A DNA stretch of 64,000 bases from Mastigamoeba balamuthi (lineage: Eukaryota; Evosea; Mastigamoebida; Mastigamoebidae): the NCBI GenBank assembly GCA_902651635.1, contig CACRSC010000075.1:628390-692389 (forward strand), read 5' to 3'. Position 1 is the first letter of the stretch. Each line of letters begins with the position of its first letter. Of the stretch, positions 45,235 to 56,697 are shown one piece after another. Under the pieces are notes generated by a model. That model did no database searches, was not told the origin of the DNA, and saw nothing but the letters and a program-made list of their open reading frames with translations. A program made the translations under genes and the position numbers.

Positions 45235-48200
45235 TTAAATGTGCTTGCCGATAGAATTTCTGCCTGTATCTGCCTTAGTTGCTGCGGAGCTTGCCCTTTT
45301 CGCCAGAGGCACAAACGCATTCTGATTGGTCGCACTCAGGTCCACATTGGAGTCCAGGGGGACCTGCAATGCCATGGAGTCCATCTTCAACGGCATGATC
45401 GACATCATTGATGCCATCTCGTCCACAGAGTCCTCTCCCTTGGGCGTTCTGAGGTTGGAACTATTGCTCGAGTGCTGTGATAACATCCCCGCAACGTTCC
45501 CGCTTCCCTCGTTTTCTATCAGCTCCCGTGGTACTTCAAAAGCGCCAAGAGACTGGGACGAGGGGGTCAGCGAGTGCTGGCTACTGGGATCTTACTGCAA
45601 ATGTGGTGGGCCAATTGCGCAGGATCTGGAAGATGGAGGGGCGCCTCTCGGGCTGCGTCTGCCAGCACCGCTCCATCAGGTCTGCGACCTCGGGCGACGC
45701 GTTGGGAGGGGTCTCTGGCGGCCCCAGCTGCACCTGGCGAATCTCCATAGTGCTGCCAGCACCGATGCCGATGGCCCGTGGCGACGGAGGGGCTGAGGGG
45801 GTGGCGTGGGCCGAGGAGAGCTGGCTGTCGGAGGAGGAGGCGAGGGACTGGGTCATGTCGATGGGGGCGATGAGCTCCCAGAGGACAATGCCGAAGGCGT
45901 AGACATCGGTGGCCGGCGTCAGGAACGTGCCAGCAATGACCTCTGGGGGCTGCCACGCTGCCCTCTTCAATGTCCTACTGCTGCCAGATGAAGAGAAGGC
46001 GCCCCTCTTGTTGCTGAACCAGAAGTCGGACACCTTCACTGTCCCCTTGCCATCCATCTGTGAGTGGTCAGTTGAAATCGAAACAGCCCTGAACTCGTGT
46101 GATACGGACCAGGAGGTTTTGAGAGCAGATGCTGCCGTGGACGATGGGGGGCTTGCACGAGTGCAGGTACGCGATCCCCTTGAGCACATCCTTTCGTGTC
46201 CCATTCAGTCAGTTTTTGGTGGTGTGGTCTGGCATCTTACGAAGGCCATTGCGACGAGGGAGTAGACGCTGGCGAAGCGCTTCTCCTTGACGAGGTAGTC
46301 GGCCAGAGTGCCGCCCTCCATGTACTCGGTGACGACAAGGATGTCCGTGTGTGTCTCGCAGAAGCCCATGAGCATGAGGAGGTTGGGGTGGTGGTGCTTG
46401 TGCAGCAGCAGCACCTCCTCCTTGACCAGCCGCTGGTCCTCCCGGGGCGTCGCCTTCTTGTCGATCACCCGCACCGCCACTGTCGTCCCGTGCCAGTCGG
46501 CCATGAGAATTGACCCGTATCTTCCCTTGCCGATGCACTGGCCCAGCTCGATCTCCCCTCTGCGGATGTTGAAGAACTCGACCACGCGGCTCTGTGGGAA
46601 CGTTGAGAGGAAGAGCAACCACTTGGCAAAGTACCATTCTCCAAATGGCCACTGACAGGGCTACAATGCAGAGGATGGTACCGCCCCCAAGGCCAATGGC
46701 GAGGCCCAGGATCATAGGTGTTTTGCCCCCGTCCGCGCTCTCCGTGTCCTGGGGGATGTACCACCTCCCGCAGTCGCCGACAGTGTATGCTGCCAGGGGG
46801 GATCCCTCGCGGTCCTCAGCGTCCTCCTGGAGGATGAACACAGTGTTGGAGCCCTGGTTGCATCTCTCGCGCGGGCTGCCCGTGTCCCTGAAGGGCCCGA
46901 ACTGCAGGCCCCCGATGGTGAAGACGCTCCTGTGGTAGATGGCGTCGACGAGGTCCTGGGCTGTGATGTTCTTGTTGGGCTGGCCTCCCTTGGCCACGTC
47001 GATGGCCTGCGAGAGGAACTTGCCGACGATGAAGCCCATGAACGACAGCCCCCTGGCGTCGCTCTCAGCAGAAACCCACGTGCTGTAGTCGGTGCGCAGC
47101 TTGGAGGTGGTGGCGAAGCTGCTCAGCGGGGGGTACACGCTGATGCGGTGCGTCCTCGCTCTGGCAGTCGTGTTGCGGTCGAGCTCCTTGTCTGACTGCA
47201 CCACCTGCGAGTTGAGCAGCCGCACTGCCATGGAGTCCAGAACACTCCGCCTGTCGAACAGGCCGCCGAGGATCAGATAGGCGTCGTACGTGCCCGCTGT
47301 CGACCGAATTGCGTGTGTGGCGTCCGCGTGGACTACATCGTAACGGATTCCCGTACTCAGCTGCAGGGTCAGAGGTAAGGTGAACAGCAGCACAGCAGCA
47401 GAGTGCCGCACAGATGCAGTGGAGCTGATGTTGCCGAGGCCCTGCACGCACTGCTCGGTGAACAGAGTGTAGTCGTTCCTGACGGCGCAGAACTTATTGA
47501 CGCCCCTGTCGTGGAACCACAGGAACGCGGCCATCATCTCGTCGTAGGCCGTCGGGAAAAGGTTGATGACCATCCTGCCCGTGATGCTGTGAGCTCACCC
47601 GCTGGATGGGCAATGGATGGGGAGTGGCAGACTTCTGGAATGGGCGCGTCAGCGTGAAGTACGCGGGCAGCGGAGCGATCGTGGCGACGCTCTCGAAGGC
47701 TCTGAGGTACGTGGGGTCCGATATCTCTGAGACGGCGACAGCGATGACCTTGCTGGCCTCGAGGTCCGTGGTGGCATCGCCGATGGTCCCGTGACGCGAC
47801 CGCAGCAGAACACTGCTATCCCCCAGCGAGTTTTGGTCGTTGATGGCCCCCAGCAGCCCCGCCCGCGCTGAAACCTGTTCTCCACTGACGGCCACGTCGT
47901 CGAACGAGCCCACAACAGTGACCATACCCGCGTCGGACCACTGCGGGACAGTGCAGCCCGCGAACCTGAGGGTCGCCTGCGGTATTGGTGTCTGCGTGTC
48001 GTTGCCCGGGTTGTACTGCGTCATGAACATCTCGTGGACGCCCTGGTTGCACTCGTCGTCGACGCCCTGCGTGTCGGTGCCGCCACTCATGCCGCCGTCA
48101 CCGTAGGGCCCCAGCGGAACATCCATCACGTTGAACGTGCGCACGTCGACGAATACCGTGTTGAGGAAGGCCCAGCGGGTCAGGGGCAGGCCGTTGCGGG

Positions 48201-49568
48201 CGACGGCCATCTGTGCGACCTGGTAGATGAACCAGCCCGTCAGGTACCCCTCCAGCGCCATGTGCGACTTGTCCCTCGTTGTCGACACACTGAACTTGCG
48301 CAGTATAGCGGCGGCGCCGTCGAGGTTGTCGGATTGGGGGAAGGGCATGTTCTGCGTGAAGTACAGGAGGATGTTGCTTGCGGCCAGCAGCGACTTGGCC
48401 TCGCTGCTGAGGCCCACCTCGAGGTCCTCGGGCGAAGTCCACGCCACGACGTACAGTGCCAGCCCTGTGCGGCCGCTACGCGCCAACATCTCGACGAACT
48501 CCACGGTGGTGTTGGGCGTCGTGGCCACGATGAGCGCCTTGAGCTCGCCCTGGCTAAAGACCTCATTGAACTTCTGTCCCATCGTTTGTGCTGTGTGACT
48601 GTGTTATGCGTGAGTGAACACACAGCAGCAGAGAACCGCGTCGCACTCTGAGGGTATTCTGACAGAGGAGACGAGGCCCACGCGACCGGTGAGGGCCGCG
48701 AGCGAGTCGTTCGTGTAGCTCTGGGCCCCGACGTCGAAAGGCATGTCGTGCGTGACCATTCCGGTCATCGAGAGGGCCTCCCAGTCGCGCGAGAGCGCCG
48801 ACAGCACCGCGTTGAGCTCGTCGATTCCCGACGCCCGCACGTTCACCACAAACGGCAGCTTCACGGTGCGTGCTCTCTCTTCATTTCCTGCGAGCACGAG
48901 CATTCAGACGGATTTGAGTGTGCAGTTTTTGGATTTTTTGTCGATTATCAACAATTACAGAGGTGCGAGACTCCAACACGAGCGCAGAGTTCTGAGAGCG
49001 ACAGCGCACCCCCGCGAGTGTACTCTGCCGAGTAGTAGCGGGCACTGCGCAGGGCCTGGCTTGCAGAGAGCGTCCCCACGAGGGGCACCGAGTAGTTCCA
49101 TGAACACGCAGCGCTGCTCCACCAACGTGTGCACGTTCCTGACGAGCTCCTCCTGCGCATGAACTCTCTGTCAGGTGCTTCTGTGCCGTGTTTCGGTGCA
49201 AATCCAGCGATAAAACGGAATGAAAAGAGCCCCAAAGTAGGAAAGTGCACTGAGGCTTGGGGGTGTTCCCATGTGGGCGCGTTCCCCTCTTCAACCCTCC
49301 GCAGAACACACGCGGGCATGCGAACCTCTGAGCCGTGGCTGAGCTGCACGAGCTCCAGGGTGAGCGGGGTGAGCTCGTTGGCCTCGTAGATTGCAGCCCT
49401 GAGGCCCTGGGCGGCGCCCTGCTCGATCTGCGATCTGCCCACCGACTGCCCGATGGTGATATTCGTCACGTTGAAGCATCTGGGCGGCCTCCTCGGCTCT
49501 GCTGTGCTCCCCAGAGCGCACAGCAGCAGCGCCAGGCAGGCGAAGCGCGTGCAGACATCAGACTGCAT
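45235..49568 (-). pseudogene. Receptor C: third pseudokinase-receptor copy, ectodomain frame broken
   Basis: Paralogue of A and B. ATG 49568 (MQSDVCTRFACLALLLCALG, signal peptide), then TIGQSVGRSQIEQG. The second exon reads ELVRNVHTLVEQRCVFM and then resumes in another frame at VPLVGTLSASQALR. The 22 residues that A and B have there (IAAST...) are replaced by ten bases, a net loss of 56 nt (about 49091-49105), which shifts the frame. All else looks sound: LPFVVNVRASGIDEL, MALEGYLTGWFIYQ, TM ILGLAIGLGGGTILCIVAL, IGKGRYGSI, VAVRVID, HGSICSQN, SDFWFSN and WQPPEVI. The tail has SMMSIMPLKMDSMALQVP. Either this is a recent pseudogene, or splicing or an assembly error rescues the frame. The kinase part is almost identical to receptor B, introns included. 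Confidence 0.7.
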
Positions 49569-50769
49569 TCTGCGGGTGCGAAGAATAAGACTGAAGAGAA
49601 TGAGGGTGATTGTGATACCATTTTGGCGGTCGTTGTTCACCTTCCGGATAGAGTGACGATCGCTGAAGCAATGCCCCCATGTGGCAGCAGATACGTGCAC
49701 AGAGGCTCCACTCCTGTCCTCTTTTCTCCCACCTCCGTCGTTGAGAATAAATAACGGGGTTTGACGAAGCGGGGCTTCGCTGCTCTCGGGTGCACCAGCA
49801 AGCACCACTGGAAGAGCAGTCCCCCATTTAACCTCGGGACAGCACAGATTCCGCTGAGCAGTGGACTTGCGGGTGCCAGTGCACAATCCATCAACTGGTA
49901 ATAGACAGGATCATCAATGACTCTTGCCCAGATGCCCGTAACTGCAGAATCCATTTATTCTGAGTCGAGTCTGGGGATGCCATTTGCCTCTACCATGGTT
50001 TCGCGTTCCTGTGAAGCTCATGGGGGAGGGGGCGACGAGACCCCGAGATATGGGATTTCTCTTAGATAATCAAAGCAGAATGGGAATTGTCACCAAGCAT
50101 TATGCGATAACTAAAAACTCCTGAAGCAAGGGAGTCAGTGTTTCGGTATAGTGGAAGCTGATCCCTGTGTTGATCTTATGTGAGGCGGCAGCCAGCCTTC
50201 CCCTCTGCCCGAGGCTTCCGGGCCCCAGTGCGACCCCACAGCACCCAGCCACTGCAGGACATCTGTGCAGCCCCTCTTGTGCCCATCGTCCGTCTCACAA
50301 AGGTCTTCAGACGCCCCCGGCTGCACCTGCGTGAATGCTGCAGGCTGTGATACTGGATTTGCCGAATCGGATCCAATTGAACGGGGGACGGCAGTGCGAA
50401 GGAGCGCAGCGGACATCAGGCTGCAGAGGGGGGCTACGTGGGAGGCGCATCACTGCGAGGTCCGTGCAGAGCGAGCAACAGGGCCCCTGGGTCCTGCGGC
50501 CGGTCGTCGGCTGAGGCACGGGCTGTGCCTGCTGCTCCTCCACTGGGCCTGCCACAGGCACGCGCTGCAGGTCCGCAGATGCCGCACGTGCCGCAGGCCG
50601 GCCAGAGGCGGGACCAGCAGGCCCACACATGCCACAAGCCGACCAGACGCAGGTCCAGCAGAGGCTGCAGGCCACACAGATCTGGTAGTCCCGTGCCGAG
50701 TGAAGTGGCATCACCCCGACCTCTCAGTTCGTGTTTCCAGGAATTGGGAGCTCTGCCAGGACCCCAGGG
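49569..50769. other. Receptor C upstream region and gene-free DNA
   Basis: Holds the 5' flank of receptor C, then neutral sequence. From 50160 the sequence turns GC-rich. Frames are cysteine/alanine/glutamine-rich on both strands, with repeated GCACGTGCCGCAGGCC-like words near 50590. No gene is supported. Confidence 0.4.
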
Positions 50770-50960
50770 AGTGAAGTGGCACATTCCAATTCCTGTTTGC
50801 TGGAATTGGATTCGCGTACACCTTGTCCGAGGCCTTGTCGGCGCGCACGCTGACCGACACGCACGCCGAGGGCCCGCAGCGGCCGACCTCGAGGGGCTCC
50901 TCGGTGGTCATAGCAGCCAAAGGCCGCCTCGGGGTCGCCCCTGCAGGAATATCTCTTCTG
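50770..50960 (-). pseudogene. Truncated copy of the SPRY-like gene (end of exon 1 plus part of the intron)
   Basis: Encodes TTEEPLEVGRCG...SVRADKASDKV and the following intron start (GTGTACGCGAATCCAATTCC), closely matching the copy at 54.6 kb. The SPRY exon that should follow at lower coordinates is missing. A fragment, not a gene. Confidence 0.75.
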
Positions 50961-52214
50961 ACGTGTCGGGTGCGGAGATATTGAGATATCGCGATCAGTA
51001 CCAGGGAGTTATACCACCAGCGAGCCGTTGGTTGGCCCACGCGACGGGCCCTGACGGCCTCTGCGGGCCACCACAGCCAGGGCCCTGTGCCCCTGCGGGT
51101 GCCCAGGGGGTGCAGGGCGGCGTGGGCCTGCCCCCTCTGCTGGGTGTGTGCTGCGCCCCCGCTGCTGTGCGCCGCCACAGCTCAGCTGCTGGCCTGCCCC
51201 TGCGCCCCTCCCGCCTGAGGCACTGGGACATTGAAGGGGTCCAGAGTGCCACCCCTGCACGGGCCGGCACTCTGGACTTCTTCAATGTCGATGCAATTGA
51301 ATTTGCTCTTCATTTAATTTCAATTCAGTTCAATTCAATTCGAGGACCACAACGCGACGAGGGGAGCACAGCGGCCACCCACCGCCGCAGGTGCGTAGGG
51401 TGCGGGCACAGGGGACAGCGCGGCAGGGGAGGGCAGGGCGGGGGAGAGCAGCGCAGGGGAGGCAGCGGCAGCGGGAGGACACGCCCCTCGCCCCTCTGGC
51501 GCAGAGGCGTCAGCAGCCAAGCGGCAAGCGGCGGGCAGGCGATTCCGGAGCGAGGGAATCAGAGGCAGGGGCGCAGAGGGCTGCTTCGTCAGCACAGCAG
51601 CCACAACACAACAGCAGCAGCAGACCCTGCAGCAGCAGCACAACAGCTTCCAACAGCAACACCACAGCGACACAGGCCACACCAGAAGCACCTCCAACAC
51701 CAGCGACAACAGCACAACCAGAAGCACCACCACCACCAGCAGAAGTATGATGGTCCCCAACGCCGTCCTCGCGGTCCTCGCCACGTCTGCCGGTGCGCCT
51801 CTGCCTCTGCCTCTGCACATCCGCCACGCGGGGCTCGGGGGCTGCGGGTCATGTCTGCGTGTGAGGGCTGTGGGCGCTGTCGCACGAGAGCGGGCTGCGT
51901 GCGGGCGGTGGGGCGGGGAAGGGCCGGGGAGGGCACAGGCGACGATTCGTCAGGAGGGGGTGCCTGATTTCCGAATCTGACACGGGGGAAAAACGGATCT
52001 CACCCCTGCGAATCTGGGGAATCGGATTTCACACTCCTGCGAATCTGGCCAAACGTTTCTGGATCTCTCCCTGCGGATCTGGCCAAAAGGGGGTAACTGA
52101 TTTATCTCAATGGGAATCTGGAGCGACGGTTTGGTTGTTATGGGGGCCTGATTTCCGAATCTGACACAAGGGGGAAAACGGATCTCACCCTGCGAATCCG
52201 GAGCGGCGGTTTGG
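50961..52214. repeat. Repeat-rich, low-complexity DNA
   Basis: Contains the partner (about 51526-51616) of the inverted repeat at about 348-452. Poly-Q/poly-C coding shadows and an AATT-rich patch (CAATTGAATTTGC...CAATTCAATTC, about 51293-51342) are also present. At 51962-52215 there is an interspersed repeat: TGATTTCCGAATCTGACAC and AACGGATCTCACCC each occur twice, and GGAGCGRCGGTTTGGTTGT occurs twice. No gene is supported. Confidence 0.6.
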
Positions 52215-52284
52215 TTGTGGCGGTTGCGATGGGCGGCTTTTGAAAAGACTCAGCGCATATCGAGCCATAACCGAGGGGTGGGCG

Positions 52285-53402
52285 GGCACTGGGCAGTGTT
52301 GATCACGTGGTGGTGCTACGAGGTGTACAAGGACGATCTGAAGCGCATCGTGAGGGTGCTGAGCGGCCAGCAGGACCGCGTGGAGCTGCCGCACAACTCC
52401 CGCGAGGACTGCGGCTGTGACAGCTGCCAGCGCCGCAGGCAGCGCGAGGACGTGGCCAACGCCCCCGTCTACAACTTCCTGGCGGCGGTCACCCAGCCGC
52501 AGCGCCCCCGCGTGCCCCAGCCCGTGCAGCCCCAGCCTCCCCAGCACCTCGTACCCCCTCCCGTTCAGCCCCAGGCGCCCCAGCCTCCCCAGCGCCGCGT
52601 ACCCCAGCCTGTGCCCCCGCACGTGCAGCCCCCGGTGCCCCAGCCTCCCCAGCACCGCAGGTTCTCTGCCGCGCCCCCGCCCGTGCAGCCCCAGGCACCC
52701 CGGATGCCCCAGCCCGTGCTGCACTTCGGGACCCCCGTGGAGCAGCGGCCCGCCCACTACGTGCCGCAGCAGGAGGCGCCCAGGGCCTCGCCGCCGAGGA
52801 TGCCGAGGCAGCGGACGCCCCCGAGCCAGCAGGAGCAGCGCGTGCCCCAGGCCGCCCGCCCGGAGGAGCAGCAGAGGCAGCGCGTGTCGCAGGCCACCCA
52901 GACGGAGAAGCAGCAGGGGCAGCGCGTGCACCAGGCCACCCAGACGGAGGAGCAGCAGCAGGCGTCGCAGACCGAGCAGCAGCTGGCGCAGCAGGTCTCG
53001 GCTGTCCAGCAGCAGCTGCAGGTCCTGCTGGTCGCGCAGCAGCAGCTCCAAACCGGGATCACGACCGCCAAGAGCGAGCGGTTGGTTCAGCAGCGAATCC
53101 AGCTGGACCAGGCCCAGTCCATAATCCAGCTGGTGACGCAGCACCAGCAGGACACTGAGCTGCACCAGGCCGCCCTGCAGGGGTGGCTGACAGCGCTGCA
53201 GCAGCCCGCCCAGCAGCAGCAGCCGGCGGGCGCCGCCCAGCAGCAGCCGGCCCCGCAGCAGGCGCCGCAGCAGCAGCAGGCGCAGCAGCCCCCGGCGTCG
53301 CAGCAGCAGCAGCAGCCGAAGCAGCCGCAGGCCCCGCAGCAGAAGGCGGACGCGGCGATGACGGACACCCCGAACACCGCAGACGACAACATGGTGCTGT
53401 GA
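52285..53402 (+). CDS. Pro/Gln-rich coiled-coil protein, 5' end undefined
   Basis: An open frame to a stop at 53400-53402. It starts after a possible acceptor (GGGCACTGGGCAG, 52284) because no in-frame ATG exists near its beginning, so an upstream exon is needed. The N-terminal part is globular-like with cysteines (YEVYKDDLKRIVRVL, DCGCDSCQRRRQRED). Then come repeated P/Q units (PQPVQPQPPQ, PPVQPQAPQPPQ), repeated RVxQAxQTEEQQ units, a Gln-rich coiled coil (SAVQQQLQVLLVAQQQLQTG) and a QQ/PA-rich end. The regularity of frame use over 1.1 kb favours real coding. It lies among repeats, so it might belong to a mobile element, but no transposon domain is visible. Function unknown. Confidence 0.45.
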
Positions 53403-54034
53403 CGAGTGCCTGTGGACCAGGACGAGCAGGCGGGGCAACGAGCAGCAGCCCCAGACTGGCTGCCGTTGCCGAGTGCCCAGGCCGACTGCCAGCGAGCGAA
53501 TGGCTGCGGCTGGTCTGGGCATTGTGACAAGCAAAGAAGAACAAGCAAAACAACGACTGTGCAACACAGACCCTCATGGAACGCCTGGCCCTCTGTCTAT
53601 CAGGCACCAAACTCCCCGCCTCTCTCGTCCGTAGCCTCAAGAGGTCTTCACTTGCGCCGTCTTTGAGTGGCGTACTGATCACATTCCGAGCGCCCCGTGC
53701 TCGCGACTCCCGCTCCTCGAGCTTGGCGTGCCCTGCCTCCTCAGCGCGATGGCCGAGCATCCCTGCAGCCCGCCCGTTATCACCAGCGCGCTCTGGGCGA
53801 CGCTCTCCCTCGCTCTGCCTCGCTCTGCCTGCCCGCCAGCGACGCCGACCCCCTGAAGCCCTCGCAGCGTCGCTGGCCATGCGCGCACCCGCAGTCATGC
53901 ACCAGACATGGGGGCGAGCGGTCTGCTGAGCTGCCTGCCGTGGCCATTGTGCACGGCCCGAGTGTGGTTCGCATCGGGTCTGTGAGCGGCCTCGTGGAAT
54001 GGCACATACGCACAGACAACAGCGCCCAGCAGGA
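53403..54034. other. Gene-free region
   Basis: No supportable gene. A GATGGCCGAG word at about 53744 resembles a tRNA A-box but has no cloverleaf or B-box behind it. Confidence 0.45.
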
Positions 54035-54189
54035 TTCCGGGAAGTGGATCTATTGGTCAGAAAATCTCAGTTGTGTGGCTCATTCTGCAACTGAGGTGGT
54101 GTGAGGTGGTTGCCATGTCAGCCTCACCAGGGGCTCACAGAGCCCTGTCCTTGTGGTAGTGTCTGCTTGCTGGGCAGGCGGCCTGGTGC
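54035..54189. repeat. 3' flank duplicated at 63597-63764
   Basis: GATTCCGGGAAG, ATCTATTGGTCA, AACTGAGGTGGTGTGAG, TCATAGAGCC/TCACAGAGCC and CTGGTGCCTAGTCCTGCAG are shared in order with 63597-63770. The duplication therefore includes the SPRY gene's 3' flank, not just coding sequence. Confidence 0.8.
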
Positions 54190-54960
54190 CTAGTCCTGCA
54201 GGAGCGTGATCTCGCTTGTCTTGCCGTAGATGTCGATGACGGGGTAGACCGCCGTGCAGCTCTCGGGCAGCGGCACGGCGCTGGTGTAGCACAGCCTGCC
54301 GTTGACGGCGATGCCTGTCAGCCACCCGCCCCTGTTGTTGGGGTCGCGCCCCCCGCGCCGCAGCCACGCCTCCACCACGTCCCCGTCGGCCAGCCGCACC
54401 GCCGGCTCGCAGTGGTTCTCCAGGACCGACACGGGCGCCGCGTACTCGTACTCGGCCATCGTCGTCCCGGTGGCCGAGAACACCGGCGGCTCCCCCGTGA
54501 AGAACACCCCCAGCGTGCCGTTCCACTGCCGGCCACGAAGAGAGTGAATTGGCATCACCCCCGTTTCCAGGAATCACGAAATGAACTGCCACATTCCAAT
54601 TCGTGTTTCCAGGAATTGGATTCGCGCGCACCTTGTCCGAGGCCTTGTCGACGCGCACGCGGACCGACACGCACGCCGCGGCCCCGCAGCGTCCGACCTC
54701 GAGGGGCTCCTCAGTGGTCACGGCGGCGCCGCCGAACGCCGCCTCGGGGTCGGCCCTGCACGCGCGGGTCGCTGTGCCGTCGCTGCCGGGGAGGACGCGG
54801 GCACGGGGCCCGTGGCGGGCGGCGTCGAGGCGGGGGAGGGGCTGCAGGCGCTCGCCGATGTCGCGGACCGAGTAGACCGAGAGGAGGGCCGCAGGGCTCT
54901 CGGCGCCCAGACGCCCGTGCAGGGCGCAGGCGAGGGCCAGCACGCGCTCGCGCCACAGCT
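54190..54960 (-). CDS. SPRY/NHR-like domain protein, 5' end undefined
   Basis: Two exons are visible. The upstream one (about 54960-54635) encodes a helical part (LWRERVLALACALHGRLG, YSVRDIGERLQPLP) and then beta-strand-like sequence ending VRVDKASDKV. Its start codon is not found. The intron has donor KV|GTGCGCGCG and acceptor TGGCCGGCAG (about 54535). The second exon reads WNGTLGVFFTGEPP, YEYAAPVSVLENHCEP, GWLTGIAVNGRLCYTS and YPVIDIYGKTSEITLLQD-stop. The IAVNGR and VIDIYGKTSEI strands are typical of the C-terminal half of SPRY/B30.2 or Neuralized repeats, which bind partner proteins. It is one member of a small local family (50.8, 54.2 and 63.8 kb). The role cannot be stated. Confidence 0.6.
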
Positions 54961-56479
54961 GCCTGGCCGTGGGCGAGGAGACCGGGCGCTCGTGTGGGCC
55001 CTCCAGTGCGCTGCTGCTGCTCTGCTGCCGCGCTGCTGCTTTTCTGCGGTGTTTCTCCGAGTCGGGCGCTGTCGCGTCGGCGGGTGCTCAGAAGGGGGGG
55101 CCACGAGGGCGAATCTGTTGCCGCACCGGCGGGCGGGTGCGAAGGGTGTAAAGTACCTGCCTGGATGGGGCCAGTCGCCCAGTCTGTGCTTTTCCGGGGA
55201 GCAGGAGCCAGGAAAGTTACGCTCCGTTCTGGGAGTTTTCCGCTGTTTCCTGAGGCTGCCTGCCCACACCCGCCCGCTCATTTGGCAATAGCTCCTGCAG
55301 AAGCAGCTACCCCCAATCGCCGAGCTGCCGCCACTCCCCCAGGCCCTCCCGCCTCCTCGGCCCCGCCCAGACACCCTCGGGCTGGCCCAGGAGTGCGGCG
55401 TAACACACATCGTCACACGACGCATTGCGCCAACGCCGAGCTTGGCTCGCGCGTCGAGGCCCGTGGCCGTGAGCTCACCCTGCGGGGGCTGCGGCGCTTG
55501 CGCAGGCGTTGGGCTGGCACTTTTTCCGGGCAGATAAAGCCCATCACGAGACGAGCATCGACCACTGCGAGGACCACATGTGGATCCTCTCTCTGTATGC
55601 GGCAGCCCTGCTGCAGCGAGAAGGTCGTGAGGAGGACTGCGTGAGCTTGAGGAGCAGAGCAGAAGCGAGATGCTGCGCAGGGCTGCCACATGCAGAGATG
55701 CCGCGGGGAGGCGCTGCCTCGGCACTTGCTATGCCCTGGTGCGCAGTGAGCTCAGACATCTGCCACGGGCTCCCACCTCCCTCAGTTCCGTACAACTGTC
55801 CGCTGGTGCGGCGTCTCCACGTGAGGGGTGTGTGCTGGGCGAAAGCACCGGGACACTCAGTGGGAGAGCGAAAGCAACTCTTGGGGTATTTGATCACTAA
55901 TATCGTTTTTATCATTAAGTGCAGAATAGTCCTCTCATTGTTACTATTCATCAATAGTGCTGTTTTGGAATTTATTGGCGACTAAAAACCATATCGGACC
56001 TTCTTTAATCACTGAAACGTAACCCAAGAAGTGATCGATGTTATTTGCATCAAAGACCCTTCACTAACATTTGTATGCATGATTGAGGAATTTACCAAGT
56101 CCTTTTATCACTCAAAATTCAATGTGTTCGGTACCCAAGGGCACCCTTCACAGGCTGCTCAGGCACTGCAGGCTGGGCAGGCCGCAACTTTTCTGAAGCC
56201 ATTACTTCAGAGAATCTGTTATCTTCTTGAAATCTTCCTGTGTTGTGGTGTTACATCAGTACACTACTTTTTATTCTAATTGCACAGTCTTTCTGAAGAC
56301 CCATGATACTTTTCACATCCAGTCAGCCATCACTTCAGATTTGGCAAATGACCTTCTGGTTGTGGGCTTGAGTATTTTCATAAAAAGAAGAACCAGTTCT
56401 GAGCAGCAACAGAAACAGTTTGTTATAAGTTTAGCAGAAGGGCTGTGTTTATAGAGGAAAATAAAGAGTGCGGAATATT
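54961..56479. other. Gene-free transition from GC-rich to AT-rich DNA
   Basis: GC-rich to about 55880, then abruptly AT-rich. Frames in the first part are shadows. In 55890-56479 there is only AT-rich DNA without a gene. The base change starts about 600 bp before the element's left terminal repeat. Confidence 0.5.
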
Positions 56480-56503
56480 CCTGTGGGAGGGAAAGGGGCA
56501 TTT
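56480..56503 (+). repeat. Left terminal inverted repeat
   Basis: Begins CCTGTGGGAGGG at the outer edge, preceded by AATATT. Identical over 24 bp to the reverse complement of 62385-62408. Confidence 0.85.
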
Positions 56504-56697
56504 GGGGCATTTTGGCTTTTGGCCGAAATGGCACTTTATTTTTGCAAAAATGACCCAAAACAAATACGGAAAAATGAGAAAACGTACCAAATATGTAATG
56601 AAATGGAGTGTGCAGAAGTGCATATTTTTGACTCATGCAACAATATCTGAAGAAAGAAGAAAAAGAAATGAGAGAAAATACCAGGGAAAAAGGCACT

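Noticed and set aside
53735-53820. GATGGCCGAG, similar to the 5' part of tRNA-Ser/Leu
   Set aside because: The remaining sequence does not fold as a tRNA and lacks GGTTCGANTCC.
54302-55644. Plus-strand frame of about 400 codons near the SPRY-like gene
   Set aside because: Runs antisense through the SPRY exon and is composed of R/G/A/P shadow sequence.
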